From positions 248,001-312,000 of the forward strand of contig JAJZUS010000002.1 in assembly GCA_021848365.1 (NCBI GenBank): a DNA stretch of 64,000 bases. Direction: 5' to 3'. Below, in pieces: positions 1-8,915 of this stretch. The position numbers were made by a program, and so were the translations under genes. Source of the DNA: Actinomycetes bacterium. Its GTDB lineage: Bacteria > Actinomycetota > Acidimicrobiia > Acidimicrobiales > RAAP-2. Each line of letters starts with the position of its first letter. Position 1 is the first letter of the stretch. The notes beneath the pieces were generated by a model. That model made no database searches, was not told the origin of the DNA, and saw only the letters and a list, made by a program, of their open reading frames with translations.

Positions 1-269
1 CACTCGGCCAGCAGCTGCGCGAGACCATCCCCGTGGCGGCGGCCGCGGGACTGGCCGAGATCGTCGTCGCGTCGGGCTCGGCCCTCGACGGCGCCCCCCT
101 GAAGGGATCCCTGCCCCACGGCGTCCTCGTCGTCGCTGTGCAGCGCGGCGAGGTGACGCTGGAGCCCGACGCCGGCATCGTCTTCGAGCCGGGCGACCGC
201 ATCACCACCCTGGCTCCGGCGGCCGCCCTCGCCCACCTGCGCCGTCAGGCCGGACACGGCGACCACTAG
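1..269 (+). CDS. C-terminal part of a TrkA-C (RCK_C) domain protein, cut by the window edge
   Basis: Only the last ~89 codons lie in the window; the frame is open from base 3 and ends at TAG 267-269. The segment reads as an RCK_C/TrkA-C regulatory domain: a small hydrophobic strand (AGLAEIVVASGSAL), then the family-typical sequence VFEPGDRITTLAP near the end. Such domains bind nucleotides or small ions and gate K+ transporters, K+/H+ antiporters or ClC-type channels from the cytoplasmic side. The transport part, which would decide the substrate, is outside the window. The family is fairly clear; the specific role cannot be told. Confidence 0.7.
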   Translation, partial: LGQQLRETIPVAAAAGLAEIVVASGSALDGAPLKGSLPHGVLVVAVQRGEVTLEPDAGIVFEPGDRITTLAPAAALAHLRRQAGHGDH

Positions 270-371
270 CGGATTGTTAGTTCGCTTAGTCGCCGTCCTC
301 ACGAAATTCTCATCTTCGCGAGGCACGATGGTGGTCGTTCGCGACAGCACGCCAGAGAGCGGAGGGAACGT

Positions 372-1706
372 ATGGACGACGAGACCCGAGAGCCTATCGA
401 GAGCGAGCCCGCGGTGAGTACGACGTCGTCGTCCGAGACGGACGCCTCGACCACGGCGCCCGACCCGTTCGGGCCGACCTCGTACACCATCGACGATCGC
501 CCCGGTACGAACGAAGGGGTGACGCTGCGACGACGGACCGTGGTCGGCATCGTGGCCGCCGGTCTCGTGCTCGCCAGCGCGGCCGCCGGCAGTATCGGCT
601 TCGCTCTGGGACGCGGTCACTCGGCGGAGATCGCCATCTCCCCGAACGGCGGATCGTCGGGGTCGGGGTCGATCACGATCCCCTTCGGCAACGGCGGCAG
701 CTTCAGCTTCAACCCCAACGGCGGCTTCGGGTTCGGCTCCGGGGGCGTCGGCTCCGGCTCAGCGGGCTCGTCGACGACCGCGTCGATCCCGAGCTCCGTC
801 CGCGCCGTCGCGTCGGCCCTGGTGGACATCAACACCCAGTACAACTACCAGCAGGCGGCCGGTGCGGGCACGGGGATCGTGCTCTCGTCGAACGGACTCG
901 TCCTCACCAACAACCACGTCATCAGCGGCGCCACCGCGATCTCGGCCGTCGACCTCGGCAACGGCCACACCTACACCGCGAAGGTCCTCGGCTACGACCG
1001 GACGGCCGACGTCGCCCTCGTCCAGCTCGAGGGAGCCCACGGACTGACGACAGCGTCGCTCTCCTCGTCCGGGACCCCCGGGGTGGGGACCTCCGTCTAC
1101 GCCCTCGGCAACGCGGGTGGCGCGGGCGGCACCCCGTCGATGACGGCCGGAACGGTCGTCGCCCTCAACCAGTCGATCACCGCCAGTGAGGACAACGGGG
1201 CCTCCGAGCAGCTCTCGGGACTGATCGAGACCAACGCCAGCCTGTATCCCGGGGACTCGGGCGGTGCGCTCACCGACGCGTCGGGCACCGTGCTCGGCAT
1301 GAACACGGCCGCCTCGACGGCCGTCTCGTTCTCCGGTCACGGCCAGGGCTACGCGATCCCCATCGGGACGGCCCTGGCGATCGCCTCGTCCATCGAGGCC
1401 GGTCACGGGTCGGCCACGATCCACCTGGGCACCACCGCGTTCCTCGGCGTGGAGATCTCCACCACGGCCCCGAGCAGCGGGGCGACCGTCGCCGGCGTGA
1501 TCCCGGGTTCGCCCGCGGCAGCTGCCGGACTCGCGACCGGGGACGTCATCACCGGTCTCGGCCCCTCGACCGTCACCTCGGCCACGTCGCTCGCCACCGC
1601 GATCGCCGGCGACCACGTCGGCCAGTCGGTGACCCTGACCTGGACGGACGGCTCGGGTGCCACCCACCACGCCTCCGTCACCCTGGCCGCCGGACCGGCC
1701 CAGTAA
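372..1706 (+). CDS. HtrA/DegP-type membrane-anchored serine protease with PDZ domain
   Basis: A 444-residue trypsin-like protease. An acidic Ser/Thr-rich cytoplasmic N-terminus (1-52) is followed by one membrane helix (about 56-80) and a Gly/Ser/Asn-rich linker (about 90-135). The catalytic triad is complete: His182 in TNNHVISGA, Asp213 in TADVALVQL and Ser296 in PGDSGGAL. The last ~90 residues form a PDZ domain (FLGVEI, then GSPAAAAGLATGDVITGL). The ATG has a good Shine-Dalgarno (GGAGGG, 5 nt upstream). HtrA proteins of this layout act outside the membrane in quality control of exported proteins. It appears monocistronic and is followed by a very stable hairpin. Confidence 0.93.
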   Translation: MDDETREPIESEPAVSTTSSSETDASTTAPDPFGPTSYTIDDRPGTNEGVTLRRRTVVGIVAAGLVLASAAAGSIGFALGRGHSAEIAISPNGGSSGSGSITIPFGNGGSFSFNPNGGFGFGSGGVGSGSAGSSTTASIPSSVRAVASALVDINTQYNYQQAAGAGTGIVLSSNGLVLTNNHVISGATAISAVDLGNGHTYTAKVLGYDRTADVALVQLEGAHGLTTASLSSSGTPGVGTSVYALGNAGGAGGTPSMTAGTVVALNQSITASEDNGASEQLSGLIETNASLYPGDSGGALTDASGTVLGMNTAASTAVSFSGHGQGYAIPIGTALAIASSIEAGHGSATIHLGTTAFLGVEISTTAPSSGATVAGVIPGSPAAAAGLATGDVITGLGPSTVTSATSLATAIAGDHVGQSVTLTWTDGSGATHHASVTLAAGPAQ

Positions 1707-1715
1707 AGCCCCCCC

Positions 1716-1768
1716 GGCCCAGTCACCCGACCCGACCACTCCTCCCCGGTCGGGTCGGGTGACGGGCC
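1716..1768 (+). terminator. Long GC-rich hairpin after the HtrA gene
   Basis: A perfect 16-bp inverted repeat (1722-1737 with 1748-1763) has a 10-nt loop. Five more pairs (1716-1720 with 1764-1768) extend it beyond one bulged A. It begins 10 nt after the stop codon. No U-run follows, so this may be a factor-assisted terminator or an mRNA 3' stabilizer rather than a classic intrinsic terminator. Confidence 0.6.
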
Positions 1769-1821
1769 ACCCTGTGCCAACGAGAGCCCGTGACGACGGG
1801 GGCGGACTAGGGTTCCTACCG

Positions 1822-4212
1822 ATGGGCCCCACTCTCCTGCGTCGCACCCTCGTAGTAATATCCCTGATCATCGGGGGTATCACTCTCATCGGGGCGGGTG
1901 CCGGGGCCGCCGTCATCCCCCCCACCTCCCTCGGGTACGACGTGAGCTTCCCCCAGTGCGGCGGGACGCTCCCCGTCCAGCCGGGTTTCGCCGTCGTCGG
2001 GGTCAACGGCGGCACCCCCTTCACGACCAATCCCTGCCTGGCGACCCAGATCCAGTGGGGGGAGACGAGCCTCGCCGGATCGCCCCAGTTCTACGTGAAC
2101 ACGGCCAATCCCGGACCCGCTCAGAACACCCAGTGGCCGACGTCCCAGACGATCCCCCAGCCCTGCAGCGGGGCCGACTCGATCGCCTGCGCGTACGACT
2201 ACGGGTGGAACGCCGGCCAGAACGCCGTCCAGAGCGTCGTCGCCGCCGAGGCCCAGCTCGGGGCCGCCTCCCCCAACACCGCCGCGACGAGCGCCACCTG
2301 GTGGCTCGACGTCGAGACGACGAACCTGTGGGAGAGCCTCCGCACGGGCTCCGCGGCGACGAACGCCCAGCTGGCCAACGACGCCGCGGTCGTGGAGGGA
2401 GAGGTCGCGGCCCTCGAGGGCGCCGCGGTGACGACGGTCGGCATCTACGCGACCGGCTACCAGTGGGGACTCATCGTCGGCTCGGCCGTCGGCACGGCCC
2501 TCTCCTCGGCCCGCGTATGGATCCCGGGCGCGGGGAACCTCGCCGGCGCGCAGAGCGCCTGCGCAGACACCTCCTTCACCGGCGGGCGCGTCGCCATGAC
2601 CCAGTACCCACTGAACGGCCTCGACGGGGACTACCACTGCCCGCTGATCAGTGTCCCGGCGACCGTCACGGTGAGCGCGGGGGCGACGACCGGCTTCAGC
2701 CAGCAGTTGACGGTCACGGGAGAACCCTTACCGGTCACCTACACGCCCACCGCCGGCGCTCCGCAGGTGAACGTCTCGCCCTCGGGCCTCGTGACGACGA
2801 GTGGCCCCCTCCCCCTCGGCTCCTACGTGGCGACCGGGACCACCGCGACGAGTGACGGGCTCACCGGCACGTACTCCTTCACGCTGGTCGTCGCCCCGCT
2901 GTCCCAGACCTCGGCCACGACGCTCGCCGTCTCGGTCGCGCAGTCGGCGAGCCTCTCCGCCCAGCTGGCGATGTCGGGCGTCGTCGGCACGGCGACCTTC
3001 ACCGGAACCTCTAGCCCCTCGGGGCTCGTCGTGTCGCCCTCGGGGCTCGTCACGACGAGCGGATCCCTGGCGCGCGGCGCCTACGTCCTCTCGGGGACGG
3101 TCACCGACACGGCGGGCGACACCGGCACGTTCAGTCTGACGGTCACGGTGGGCGGGCTCACCCAGAGCTCGTCGATCCGGACCTCCGTCGCCGTGCCGTC
3201 GACCCCGGGCTTCACGACCCAACTCGCCGCGACTGGCGGATCGGGTCCGCTCACCTTCACCCAGAGTCGCGGTCAGCCCCAACTCCTCGTCTCGCCGACC
3301 GGGGTCCTCACGACGAGCGGGATCCTCCCCGCGGGATCGTACGTGGCCCGCGGGACGATGTCGGACGCCGCGGGCGACCTGGGCTCGTACTTCTTCAACC
3401 TGCTCGTCACCCCGGGCGTCCTGACCCAGGTGGCGCCCCTCACGGGCATCGCGGCCACGACCACCAGCGCGACCTTCTCCACGCAACTCGCCGTGAGCGG
3501 CGCGCTCGGGAGCCTCACCTTCACCGCGGCGCCCCCTCCGCCCAGCACCGTGGCCGGCCTGATGGTCGCGACGACCGGGGTGGTCACGACGACGGGCTCG
3601 CTCGCGGCCGGCACCTACTCCACCCAGGGAACCGTCGCCGACTCGTCGGGCGACACGGGAACCTTCTCCTTCACCCTGAGCGTCGGGGCGCCGATCCTGA
3701 CCCAGTCCTCGCCAACGCGCGCCGCGATCCTCACGACGTCCAGCGCGACGTACTCCCAGCCCATCGCGGTGTCGGGCGGCAGCGGAACGCTCACCTTCGC
3801 TCAGACCGCCGGGGCGCCCGGCCTCGTGCTCTCGCCCACCGGTCTGGTGACCACCCCCGGGCCCCTCTCCCCGGGGACCTACTCGCTCGCCGGGAACGTC
3901 CACGACGCCGTGGGCAACATCGGCACGGTCACCCTCAGCCTCGTCGTCTCGCCGCCCGGCCCCTCGATCGCTCGCGTCGTGGGTCACGCGATCGTCGGAG
4001 GGACGACCAGCATCGTCATCCGGGGGACCGGCTTCTTCGGCCGTCCGACCGTGACCGGGCCCCGGGGGATGTCAGCCCTTGTCACGAGGGACACGGGCAC
4101 CCAGCTGACCGTGCGCGTCAGCGTCGTCCGCGGGGCGCGGCGGGGAGCGTTCGTGCTCGTCGTCACCCTGCCCAACCGCCTCCGGGTCGCCACCCGGTAC
4201 ATCCAGCGCTGA
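1822..4212 (+). CDS. Large secreted protein: glycoside hydrolase-like N-terminal domain, five Ig-like repeats, IPT/TIG-like end
   Basis: The start is placed at ATG 1822 because codons upstream run through the hairpin. It gives 796 residues with a clear signal peptide (MGPTLLRRTLVV... up to an AGA/GAA site near residue 30). Residues ~33-270 resemble the glycoside-hydrolase-like (GH25/DUF1906-type) domain of actinobacterial exported proteins (GYDVSFPQCGG, AVVGVNGG, WWLDVET, GIYATGYQW). Next come five tandem Ig-like repeats of ~85-90 residues, each with the signature SP(S/T)GLVTTSG...G.Y...GT. The last ~80 residues look like an IPT/TIG domain. The Asp/Glu in WLDVET would be a candidate catalytic pair, by analogy only. 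Likely a cell-wall or surface protein; no substrate can be read. Confidence 0.78.
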   Translation: MGPTLLRRTLVVISLIIGGITLIGAGAGAAVIPPTSLGYDVSFPQCGGTLPVQPGFAVVGVNGGTPFTTNPCLATQIQWGETSLAGSPQFYVNTANPGPAQNTQWPTSQTIPQPCSGADSIACAYDYGWNAGQNAVQSVVAAEAQLGAASPNTAATSATWWLDVETTNLWESLRTGSAATNAQLANDAAVVEGEVAALEGAAVTTVGIYATGYQWGLIVGSAVGTALSSARVWIPGAGNLAGAQSACADTSFTGGRVAMTQYPLNGLDGDYHCPLISVPATVTVSAGATTGFSQQLTVTGEPLPVTYTPTAGAPQVNVSPSGLVTTSGPLPLGSYVATGTTATSDGLTGTYSFTLVVAPLSQTSATTLAVSVAQSASLSAQLAMSGVVGTATFTGTSSPSGLVVSPSGLVTTSGSLARGAYVLSGTVTDTAGDTGTFSLTVTVGGLTQSSSIRTSVAVPSTPGFTTQLAATGGSGPLTFTQSRGQPQLLVSPTGVLTTSGILPAGSYVARGTMSDAAGDLGSYFFNLLVTPGVLTQVAPLTGIAATTTSATFSTQLAVSGALGSLTFTAAPPPPSTVAGLMVATTGVVTTTGSLAAGTYSTQGTVADSSGDTGTFSFTLSVGAPILTQSSPTRAAILTTSSATYSQPIAVSGGSGTLTFAQTAGAPGLVLSPTGLVTTPGPLSPGTYSLAGNVHDAVGNIGTVTLSLVVSPPGPSIARVVGHAIVGGTTSIVIRGTGFFGRPTVTGPRGMSALVTRDTGTQLTVRVSVVRGARRGAFVLVVTLPNRLRVATRYIQR
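2647..3957 (+). repeat. Five tandem Ig-like repeats inside the secreted protein
   Basis: Five units of about 250-270 bp each encode a V(S/A)...Q L.V.G..G.LTFT core, then SPSGLVTTSG, then G.Y...GTV.D..GD.GTFSFTL.V. Several units start with LTQSS or a close variant. Units are clearly homologous at protein level but diverged at DNA level, so this is an old duplication rather than an unstable DNA repeat. Confidence 0.75.
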
Positions 4213-4302
4213 GCCACCCGGTGATCACGTCCGTCGACCTGATCACGACCCCCTCGTAGACTTCGCCGCGACACTCGCCCACCGACGGGAGACGCCGACC
4301 TC

Positions 4303-5096
4303 ATGTCTCGCGCCCTGATCAACGCGATGCCCGACGGCGGGCTGCTCGTCATCCTCGTCGTCGTGCCGGTGGCCACCGCCCTCACCGGGCTCGCCGCCCT
4401 GCGTCGGTGGTCGCCGTGGTGGCGCACGAGTTCAGCCAGAACGCCGCGGGGATCGTGACCGGCGTCGTCACCACGTTCTTCGTCCTCGTCCTCGCACTGG
4501 CCGTCGCGACCCTCTACCAGAACTACCAGGACGCCTCGAACAACACCACCGCCGAAGCGAACGCCCTCACCACCCTGGCCCAGGACTCCCTCGCGCCCGT
4601 GCCGGGCGCGGGCACCAGCGTCCGCCGCGCCATCGCCAACTACGTGGTGGCCATCGAGACGCGTGGGTTCCCGGCAGTGCGCGTCGCTCGGCTGGATCCG
4701 ACCACCGACCCGCAACTCTCGGCCGTCTTCTCGGCCGTCCAGCGGTACCGCCCGGTGACGACGACCCAGCGGGCCCTCTACGACGCGGCGGTCGGCGAGT
4801 TGAACCAGGTCGTCGTCGATCGCGAGAACCGCGTCAACAGCGCCGACGGCGCACTGCCGCTCGCCTTCCTCCTGCTAATCGTCTTCACCGGAGTCCTCCG
4901 TATCCTCACGATCCTCCTCATCACCGCGGACCGGCGCGTCGTGGAGGCTCTGCTCGTCGGAGCGGTCGCGGCCGTCGTCGGCGTGGGCTGGCTCACGGTC
5001 CTCCTGCTCGAGTACCCGTTCTCGGGATCACTGTCCGTCTCGAGTGGTGCGTACGCGCACGGTCTCCTCGCCCACCTCGTCGCGCTCTACCGCTGA
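4303..5096 (+). pseudogene. DUF4239 (bestrophin-like) membrane protein gene with an apparent frameshift
   Basis: The frame from ATG 4303 encodes a first membrane helix (LLVILVVVPVATALTGLAAL) but stops within about 50 codons. Downstream, the frame from 4407 to 5096 continues with the family-typical HEFSQNAAGIVTGV followed by a second helix. It then carries a soluble loop and two C-terminal helices (ending VALYR). DUF4239 proteins normally have the first helix just before the H(E/N)..N..G motif, so both pieces look like one gene with a single missing base near 4405-4430. The alternative is a short protein starting at GTG 4407 without helix 1. This may be a true mutation or a sequencing error. 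Function of the family is unknown. Confidence 0.6.
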
Positions 5097-5133
5097 CACC
5101 TTGGGAACGACTAGTGCGGGCATCCTCGAGTCG

Positions 5134-5844
5134 TCACGCGAAGCGCACGCGAATCGCCGAAGCCTCGAGAACTGATCCGTCCTTCGCCGAGCGGGTGTAG
5201 ACGACGAGGACCCCGTAATGCCGCGACGGGCTCGCGAAGGACAGGGTCGTCGCGTAGGGTCCCATCTCCCCCATCGATCCCCCCATCGCCGTGCCCTCCG
5301 CGAGGGCGCTCGAGGAGCCGTCCTGGTAGAGGGCGAGGTTGACGACCGCCTCGAAGGCCGTGCTGCGGCCACTCACCCGTAGCGGTGACGACACCGTGGC
5401 GAACTGCTCGGGCGCGTCGATCTGGACCGATCCGCCGATCGCACCGAGGACCCACCAACTGGCGTCGCTCGCGAGCTGGCGCACGAGGACGATCGTGGTG
5501 GGCCCGGTCCGGTCGGGCTGGATCGGGACCTCGCCGGAGCGGGTGTCGCCCTGCTGGAAGGGCTGGGCGACCGGACTCGTCATTCGCAGCACCCGGTGGG
5601 CGAAGGCGAGGGCCACCGTCGCGGGGTTGTCGTAGCGCAGCACCGTCGCGGTGTCGGGCCACAGGGACATCCACGTCGCGTCACTCGTCGACGGCGTCAC
5701 GGGAGCCGTCGTCGAGGTCACCGGGACCGTGGTGGAACTGGTGGTGGTGCTCGGAACCCGGCGCGCGGCGTACCCACCCACGAAGGCCCCCGCCACCAGA
5801 ACGATCACCAGGACCACCAGGGAGACGCGTCGCGCGCCGGTCAC
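5134..5844 (-). CDS. Membrane-anchored protein with Gmad2-type Ig-like domain
   Basis: 236 residues starting at GTG 5844. A short basic N-terminus and one hydrophobic helix (about 7-28) are followed by a Ser/Thr/Pro linker (TTTSSTTVPVTSTTAP). The C-terminal ~110 residues match the Gmad2 immunoglobulin-like layout (VSSPLRVSGRSTAFEAVVNLALYQDG ... HYGVLVVYTRS split here by the length rule). The protein should sit outside the membrane, perhaps in spore/germination-like or wall-associated complexes as other Gmad2 proteins do, but no enzyme motif is visible. It is convergent with the DUF4239 gene and divergent from the DUF4010 gene. Confidence 0.75.
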   Translation of the reverse strand: MTGARRVSLVVLVIVLVAGAFVGGYAARRVPSTTTSSTTVPVTSTTAPVTPSTSDATWMSLWPDTATVLRYDNPATVALAFAHRVLRMTSPVAQPFQQGDTRSGEVPIQPDRTGPTTIVLVRQLASDASWWVLGAIGGSVQIDAPEQFATVSSPLRVSGRSTAFEAVVNLALYQDGSSSALAEGTAMGGSMGEMGPYATTLSFASPSRHYGVLVVYTRSAKDGSVLEASAIRVRFA

Positions 5845-5970
5845 GCCCTCACCCTAGGAGGGGGGTGGCGCACCGTCCAAGGGGTTGTCCCTCTCGTGGC
5901 GATAGGGTCAGGGCATGGGCGGCACCCGCCTCGATGGCGCGGTGCACCACCGGTCGAGGGGGCGACCCGC

Positions 5971-7206
5971 GTGGCGCACCTGATCGGTTACGCGACGGCG
6001 CTCGCCATCGGGCTGGCCGTAGGCCTCGAGCGCGAGCGGAGCCAAGTCGGGGCCGCACGCCAGGCTTACGGGATCCGCACCTTCACCCTCCTCGGGCTCT
6101 TCGGAGTGCTGGCCGCCGCGGCCGGCGCCGCGGTCGTCGCGGTCGGACTCGCGTGCGTCGGCGCCCTCGTCGTCCTCGGCTACCGCCGGACGAGCGCCAC
6201 CGACCCGGGCACCACCACGGAGGTCGCCGCCCTCGCCACCTACCTCCTCGGCGTCCTCACGTGGACCACGCCCGCCGCGGCCGGCGCCCTCGCCGTCGTC
6301 GTCGTGGCGCTCCTCATGAGCAAGGCTCGCCTGCACCGCTTCGTCGCCGAGGCGGTGAGCGACGTCGAGATGGAAGACGGGCTCAAGTTCCTCGTCGGGG
6401 CGTTCGTCGTGCTGCCCCTGCTGCCGCGGCGCGACCTCGGCCCCTACGGCATCCTCAACCCAGCCCGCATCTGGCTCATCGTCGTCGCCGTGACGGGGGT
6501 CTCGTGGATCGGCTACGTCGCCGTGCGCCTTCTCGGGTCCCGACGAGGCCTCAACGTGGCCGGTCTGGCCGGCGGCTTCATCTCGGCCGTCGCGACGACT
6601 CTCGCCATGGGGCGACGGGTCGCCCGGGGTGGCGACGTCGACGGGGCCGTCGCCGGGGCCCTCAGCGCGAGCATCGCCACCTTCCTCGAGCTCGCCGTGA
6701 TCGTGACCGCGGTGAGCCCGGCCGTCGGAGCGGTCCTGGCCCCGGCCTGCGCGATCGGCGCCCTCAGCCTCGTCCTCAGCGCACGAGCGGCGGGACGGCG
6801 CGCCCCGGCGCGCCCCGGCGAGGTCGCCGAGCGGACGTCGCGCATCGTGACCCTGGGCCCGGCCCTCACGCTGGCCGCGATCCTGACCATCGCGCTGCTC
6901 GCCGCCCGATGGGCCCGCGCACTCTTCGGCCCCCGTGGCGCGGTCCTCGCCATCGCGATCGCGGGCCTGGGCGACGCGCACGGTGGTTCGATCACGGCCG
7001 CCACGCTGCAGTCCCGCGGAGCCCTCGCGATCTCGGCGACGATCCTCGCCATCGGAGCGGCCGTCACCACGAACACCGTCGTGAAGTGCGTCGCCGCCTA
7101 CGTCGCGGCCCGCGGACCGTTCTTCTGGCGCTTCACGCGAGGGGTCGGCGTCTCGCTCCTCCTCTTCGTGGGGACTCTCGGCCTCAGCGTCTGGGTCGCG
7201 TCGTGA
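5971..7206 (+). CDS. MgtC/SapB-like and DUF4010 membrane protein
   Basis: GTG 5971 is chosen because the conserved N-terminus (AHLIGYATALAIGLAVGLERER) begins there and a G-rich Shine-Dalgarno precedes it. Longer in-frame starts would run into the divergent Gmad2 gene. The 411 residues have about 10-12 hydrophobic helices. The first third has the MgtC signature (GLERER, YGIRTFTLLGL), and the rest matches DUF4010 (GGFISAVATTLAMG, GDAHGGS near the C-terminus). Family members are integral membrane proteins of unknown transport role. The call of the family is solid, the function is not known. Confidence 0.85.
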   Translation: MAHLIGYATALAIGLAVGLERERSQVGAARQAYGIRTFTLLGLFGVLAAAAGAAVVAVGLACVGALVVLGYRRTSATDPGTTTEVAALATYLLGVLTWTTPAAAGALAVVVVALLMSKARLHRFVAEAVSDVEMEDGLKFLVGAFVVLPLLPRRDLGPYGILNPARIWLIVVAVTGVSWIGYVAVRLLGSRRGLNVAGLAGGFISAVATTLAMGRRVARGGDVDGAVAGALSASIATFLELAVIVTAVSPAVGAVLAPACAIGALSLVLSARAAGRRAPARPGEVAERTSRIVTLGPALTLAAILTIALLAARWARALFGPRGAVLAIAIAGLGDAHGGSITAATLQSRGALAISATILAIGAAVTTNTVVKCVAAYVAARGPFFWRFTRGVGVSLLLFVGTLGLSVWVAS

Positions 7207-7260
7207 CGGTGGGTCGCGTCGCCGTCACCGTCCAGCCGGAGTGACGGCACCACCCCGTGA

Positions 7261-7587
7261 TCACGGGTGGAACGGTCGGAGCTCGACGCGTCGGTTGCAG
7301 GAGAGTGAGCCCTCCCGAGCCAAGCGCAGGGCCACCTCGCCGGTCTCGGCCTCGACGATCCAGAAACCGCTGACGAAGTCATCCGAGACCGTGAAGGGTC
7401 CGGGCGTGATCCGATCCGCCTCGTGCCGATGGTCGACGGTCACCGCCTCGCTCGGCGAAGTGAGGCCCGCGGCCATCACCCAGTGCCCGTCAGTCCGCAG
7501 TTGCGAGTTGAACCGAGTGACGGCGGCCATCTCGTCGTCGGTGCCCGACCCCGCCTCGTTGTCGATCACGTTCATCAGATACAGCAT
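7261..7587 (-). CDS. YCII/DGPF-domain protein
   Basis: 108 residues. ATG 7587 is preferred over an upstream in-frame start because it has a strong Shine-Dalgarno (GGGAGGGGGAGCC before ATG) and the YCII fold starts at MLYLMNV. The central part (WVMAAGLTSP, then GPFTVSDDFVSGFWIVEA) is typical of DGPF/PhnB-neighbour YCII proteins, often encoded next to ECF sigma factors; none is present here. A perfect 14-bp palindrome overlaps its stop codon (7254-7267). Likely a small cytoplasmic protein of unknown role. Confidence 0.75.
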   Translation of the reverse strand: MLYLMNVIDNEAGSGTDDEMAAVTRFNSQLRTDGHWVMAAGLTSPSEAVTVDHRHEADRITPGPFTVSDDFVSGFWIVEAETGEVALRLAREGSLSCNRRVELRPFHP

Positions 7588-7802
7588 GGCTCCCCCTCCC
7601 GTGTCCCTCCGGACCCGCCGCACTGGCTCGATCGACAGCATCCCACCAGTCCGAACACGTCCGGGAAAGAATCAGCCGTAGGAGGACGTCGCTCGGTGCC
7701 GACGAAGCGGTCCTTCCCCATAGTCCCGATACCGTCGGCCACACGGCACGGCGAATGAGCAGGAACGTCGATCATCGACTACTCGATGAATGGTGGTAGA
7801 AC

Positions 7803-8198
7803 GTGGTCGCGAAACCACATGGGCTGACCGCAACACGAGATAGATGGGTTCCCTGGCTCATTCTCGCCGGTGGATTCCTCGCGGGAGTCGGATGGATCCT
7901 TGGCATCGCGTGGTTGTGGTCAAGTCGTACGTGGACCGTGACGGAGAAGGTCCTTGCTACCTTGCTGATTCCCGGGGGTATCGTCCTCCCATTGTCGATG
8001 CTCGTGTTCTCCCTCGCCACCACGACCGGTGACTGCACGAGCCTTGGTGGTCCCGGACAGCCCACGGTGACTCGCTGTACCGGTAGGTCACACCTCATTC
8101 CATCCTTCGGTCTTCTGTTGCCCCTTGCGGTAGGCGTCATCGCTGTCGTGGTCGCCTTCCGCCTTGAGATGACGCGACGACTCCGCGCGTCCACGTGA
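7803..8198 (+). CDS. Small membrane protein, unknown
   Basis: 131 residues from GTG 7803 with a weak purine stretch upstream. It has three predicted membrane helices: about 14-42 (WVPWLILAGGFLAGVGWILG), 48-72 and 100-122. A loop with two cysteines (GDCTS, TRCTG) sits between helices 2 and 3. Codon use is less GC-biased than in the core genes of this window, as in its neighbours, which suggests acquired DNA. I do not recognise a family. The whole region 7588-7802 upstream shows no gene. Confidence 0.55.
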   Translation: MVAKPHGLTATRDRWVPWLILAGGFLAGVGWILGIAWLWSSRTWTVTEKVLATLLIPGGIVLPLSMLVFSLATTTGDCTSLGGPGQPTVTRCTGRSHLIPSFGLLLPLAVGVIAVVVAFRLEMTRRLRAST

Positions 8199-8323
8199 TG
8201 AAATGGGTCGTCCTCTATGGGCCATCCACGTCGCCGGCGTACTCACTAGTGGCTGCGCCGCCGTTCCGGACCAATGCGTGACGCAGCTCGGACGGGCAGC
8301 GATGTGAGGTCATCAGCCGGGCG

Positions 8324-8359
8324 CGCCTCCCACTGGTGGGAGAGGCGGGGATTCGCCTC
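8324..8359 (-). terminator. Competing hairpins after the 8367-8915 gene
   Basis: Just downstream of the minus-strand stop codon there are two alternative stems. One pairs 8342-8347 with 8354-8359 (6 bp, 6-nt loop). The other pairs 8324-8333 with 8336-8347 with a 2-nt bulge and a tight loop. No U-run follows. A terminator role is plausible but weakly supported. Confidence 0.35.
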
Positions 8360-8366
8360 TGGCGAG

Positions 8367-8915
8367 CTACCGAGCGAAGTCCCGGAGTGACGGCACCACG
8401 CGTGGCCCGAGCTCGACGTCAGGCTGTTCGGCGAGCGCGGACAGGAGCAGGGGCGCCCAGGGTGCCCCTGCTCGAGCGGCGTTGACGAACATACGGTGAC
8501 CGTCCGTGTCCGAGAGGACGTAGCCCTGGATCGGCGGCTTTCCTCCCCAGTCGTCCGGGGACTTGTAGAACCACCGGACGTTCGAGCGCCTCTCACCCGT
8601 CTGCGGGTCCAGGACGTTGCTGCGGCGCACCGCTCCCCCCACTCGCACCGAGGACAGGCTCCGTAGGTCGATGCTGGATCGGAACGGCCCCCGACTCAGC
8701 TTGAAGGAGTCGGGTGAGTAGCGCAGCGTTGGGTGCGTGAGTACGTAGAGCACCACCACGAGGAGCGCGACGACGGCCACATTGACAGCCCACCACAGTG
8801 TTGATCCCGCACGCGTCAGGGCCGGCCACGCGACCACGTCCAACACGGCCGGCGCCCACCAGCCCGGCGTCGTGGCGTAGGTGAACGTCTGCTCCCTTGA
8901 CGCCCCGTCGCTCAT
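8367..8915 (-). CDS. Membrane protein with PH-like C-terminal part, unknown
   Basis: 182 residues from ATG 8915 (MSDGASREQTF); an upstream in-frame extension is basic and unlikely. Two hydrophobic segments lie near 14-35 and 40-64 (WWAVNVAVVALLVVVLYVL). They are followed by a soluble beta-rich part beginning TLRYSPDSFKLSRGPFRSSIDL, reminiscent of bacterial PH-like domains that follow paired helices. No catalytic motif is visible. The 288 bases upstream (8916-9203), between this gene and the next stop, show nothing convincing. Confidence 0.55.
   Translation of the reverse strand: MSDGASREQTFTYATTPGWWAPAVLDVVAWPALTRAGSTLWWAVNVAVVALLVVVLYVLTHPTLRYSPDSFKLSRGPFRSSIDLRSLSSVRVGGAVRRSNVLDPQTGERRSNVRWFYKSPDDWGGKPPIQGYVLSDTDGHRMFVNAARAGAPWAPLLLSALAEQPDVELGPRVVPSLRDFAR

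Noticed and set aside
1657-1821. Upstream extension of the large secreted protein
   Set aside because: It would read through the long hairpin and hide the signal peptide that begins at ATG 1822.
5385-7244. Arg-rich plus-strand frame over the Gmad2 and DUF4010 genes
   Set aside because: Shadow frame; both real genes have clear families and starts.
7254-7267. Perfect palindrome CCCGTGATCACGGG at the YCII stop codon
   Set aside because: No loop and no U-run; too short to call a terminator or operator with confidence.
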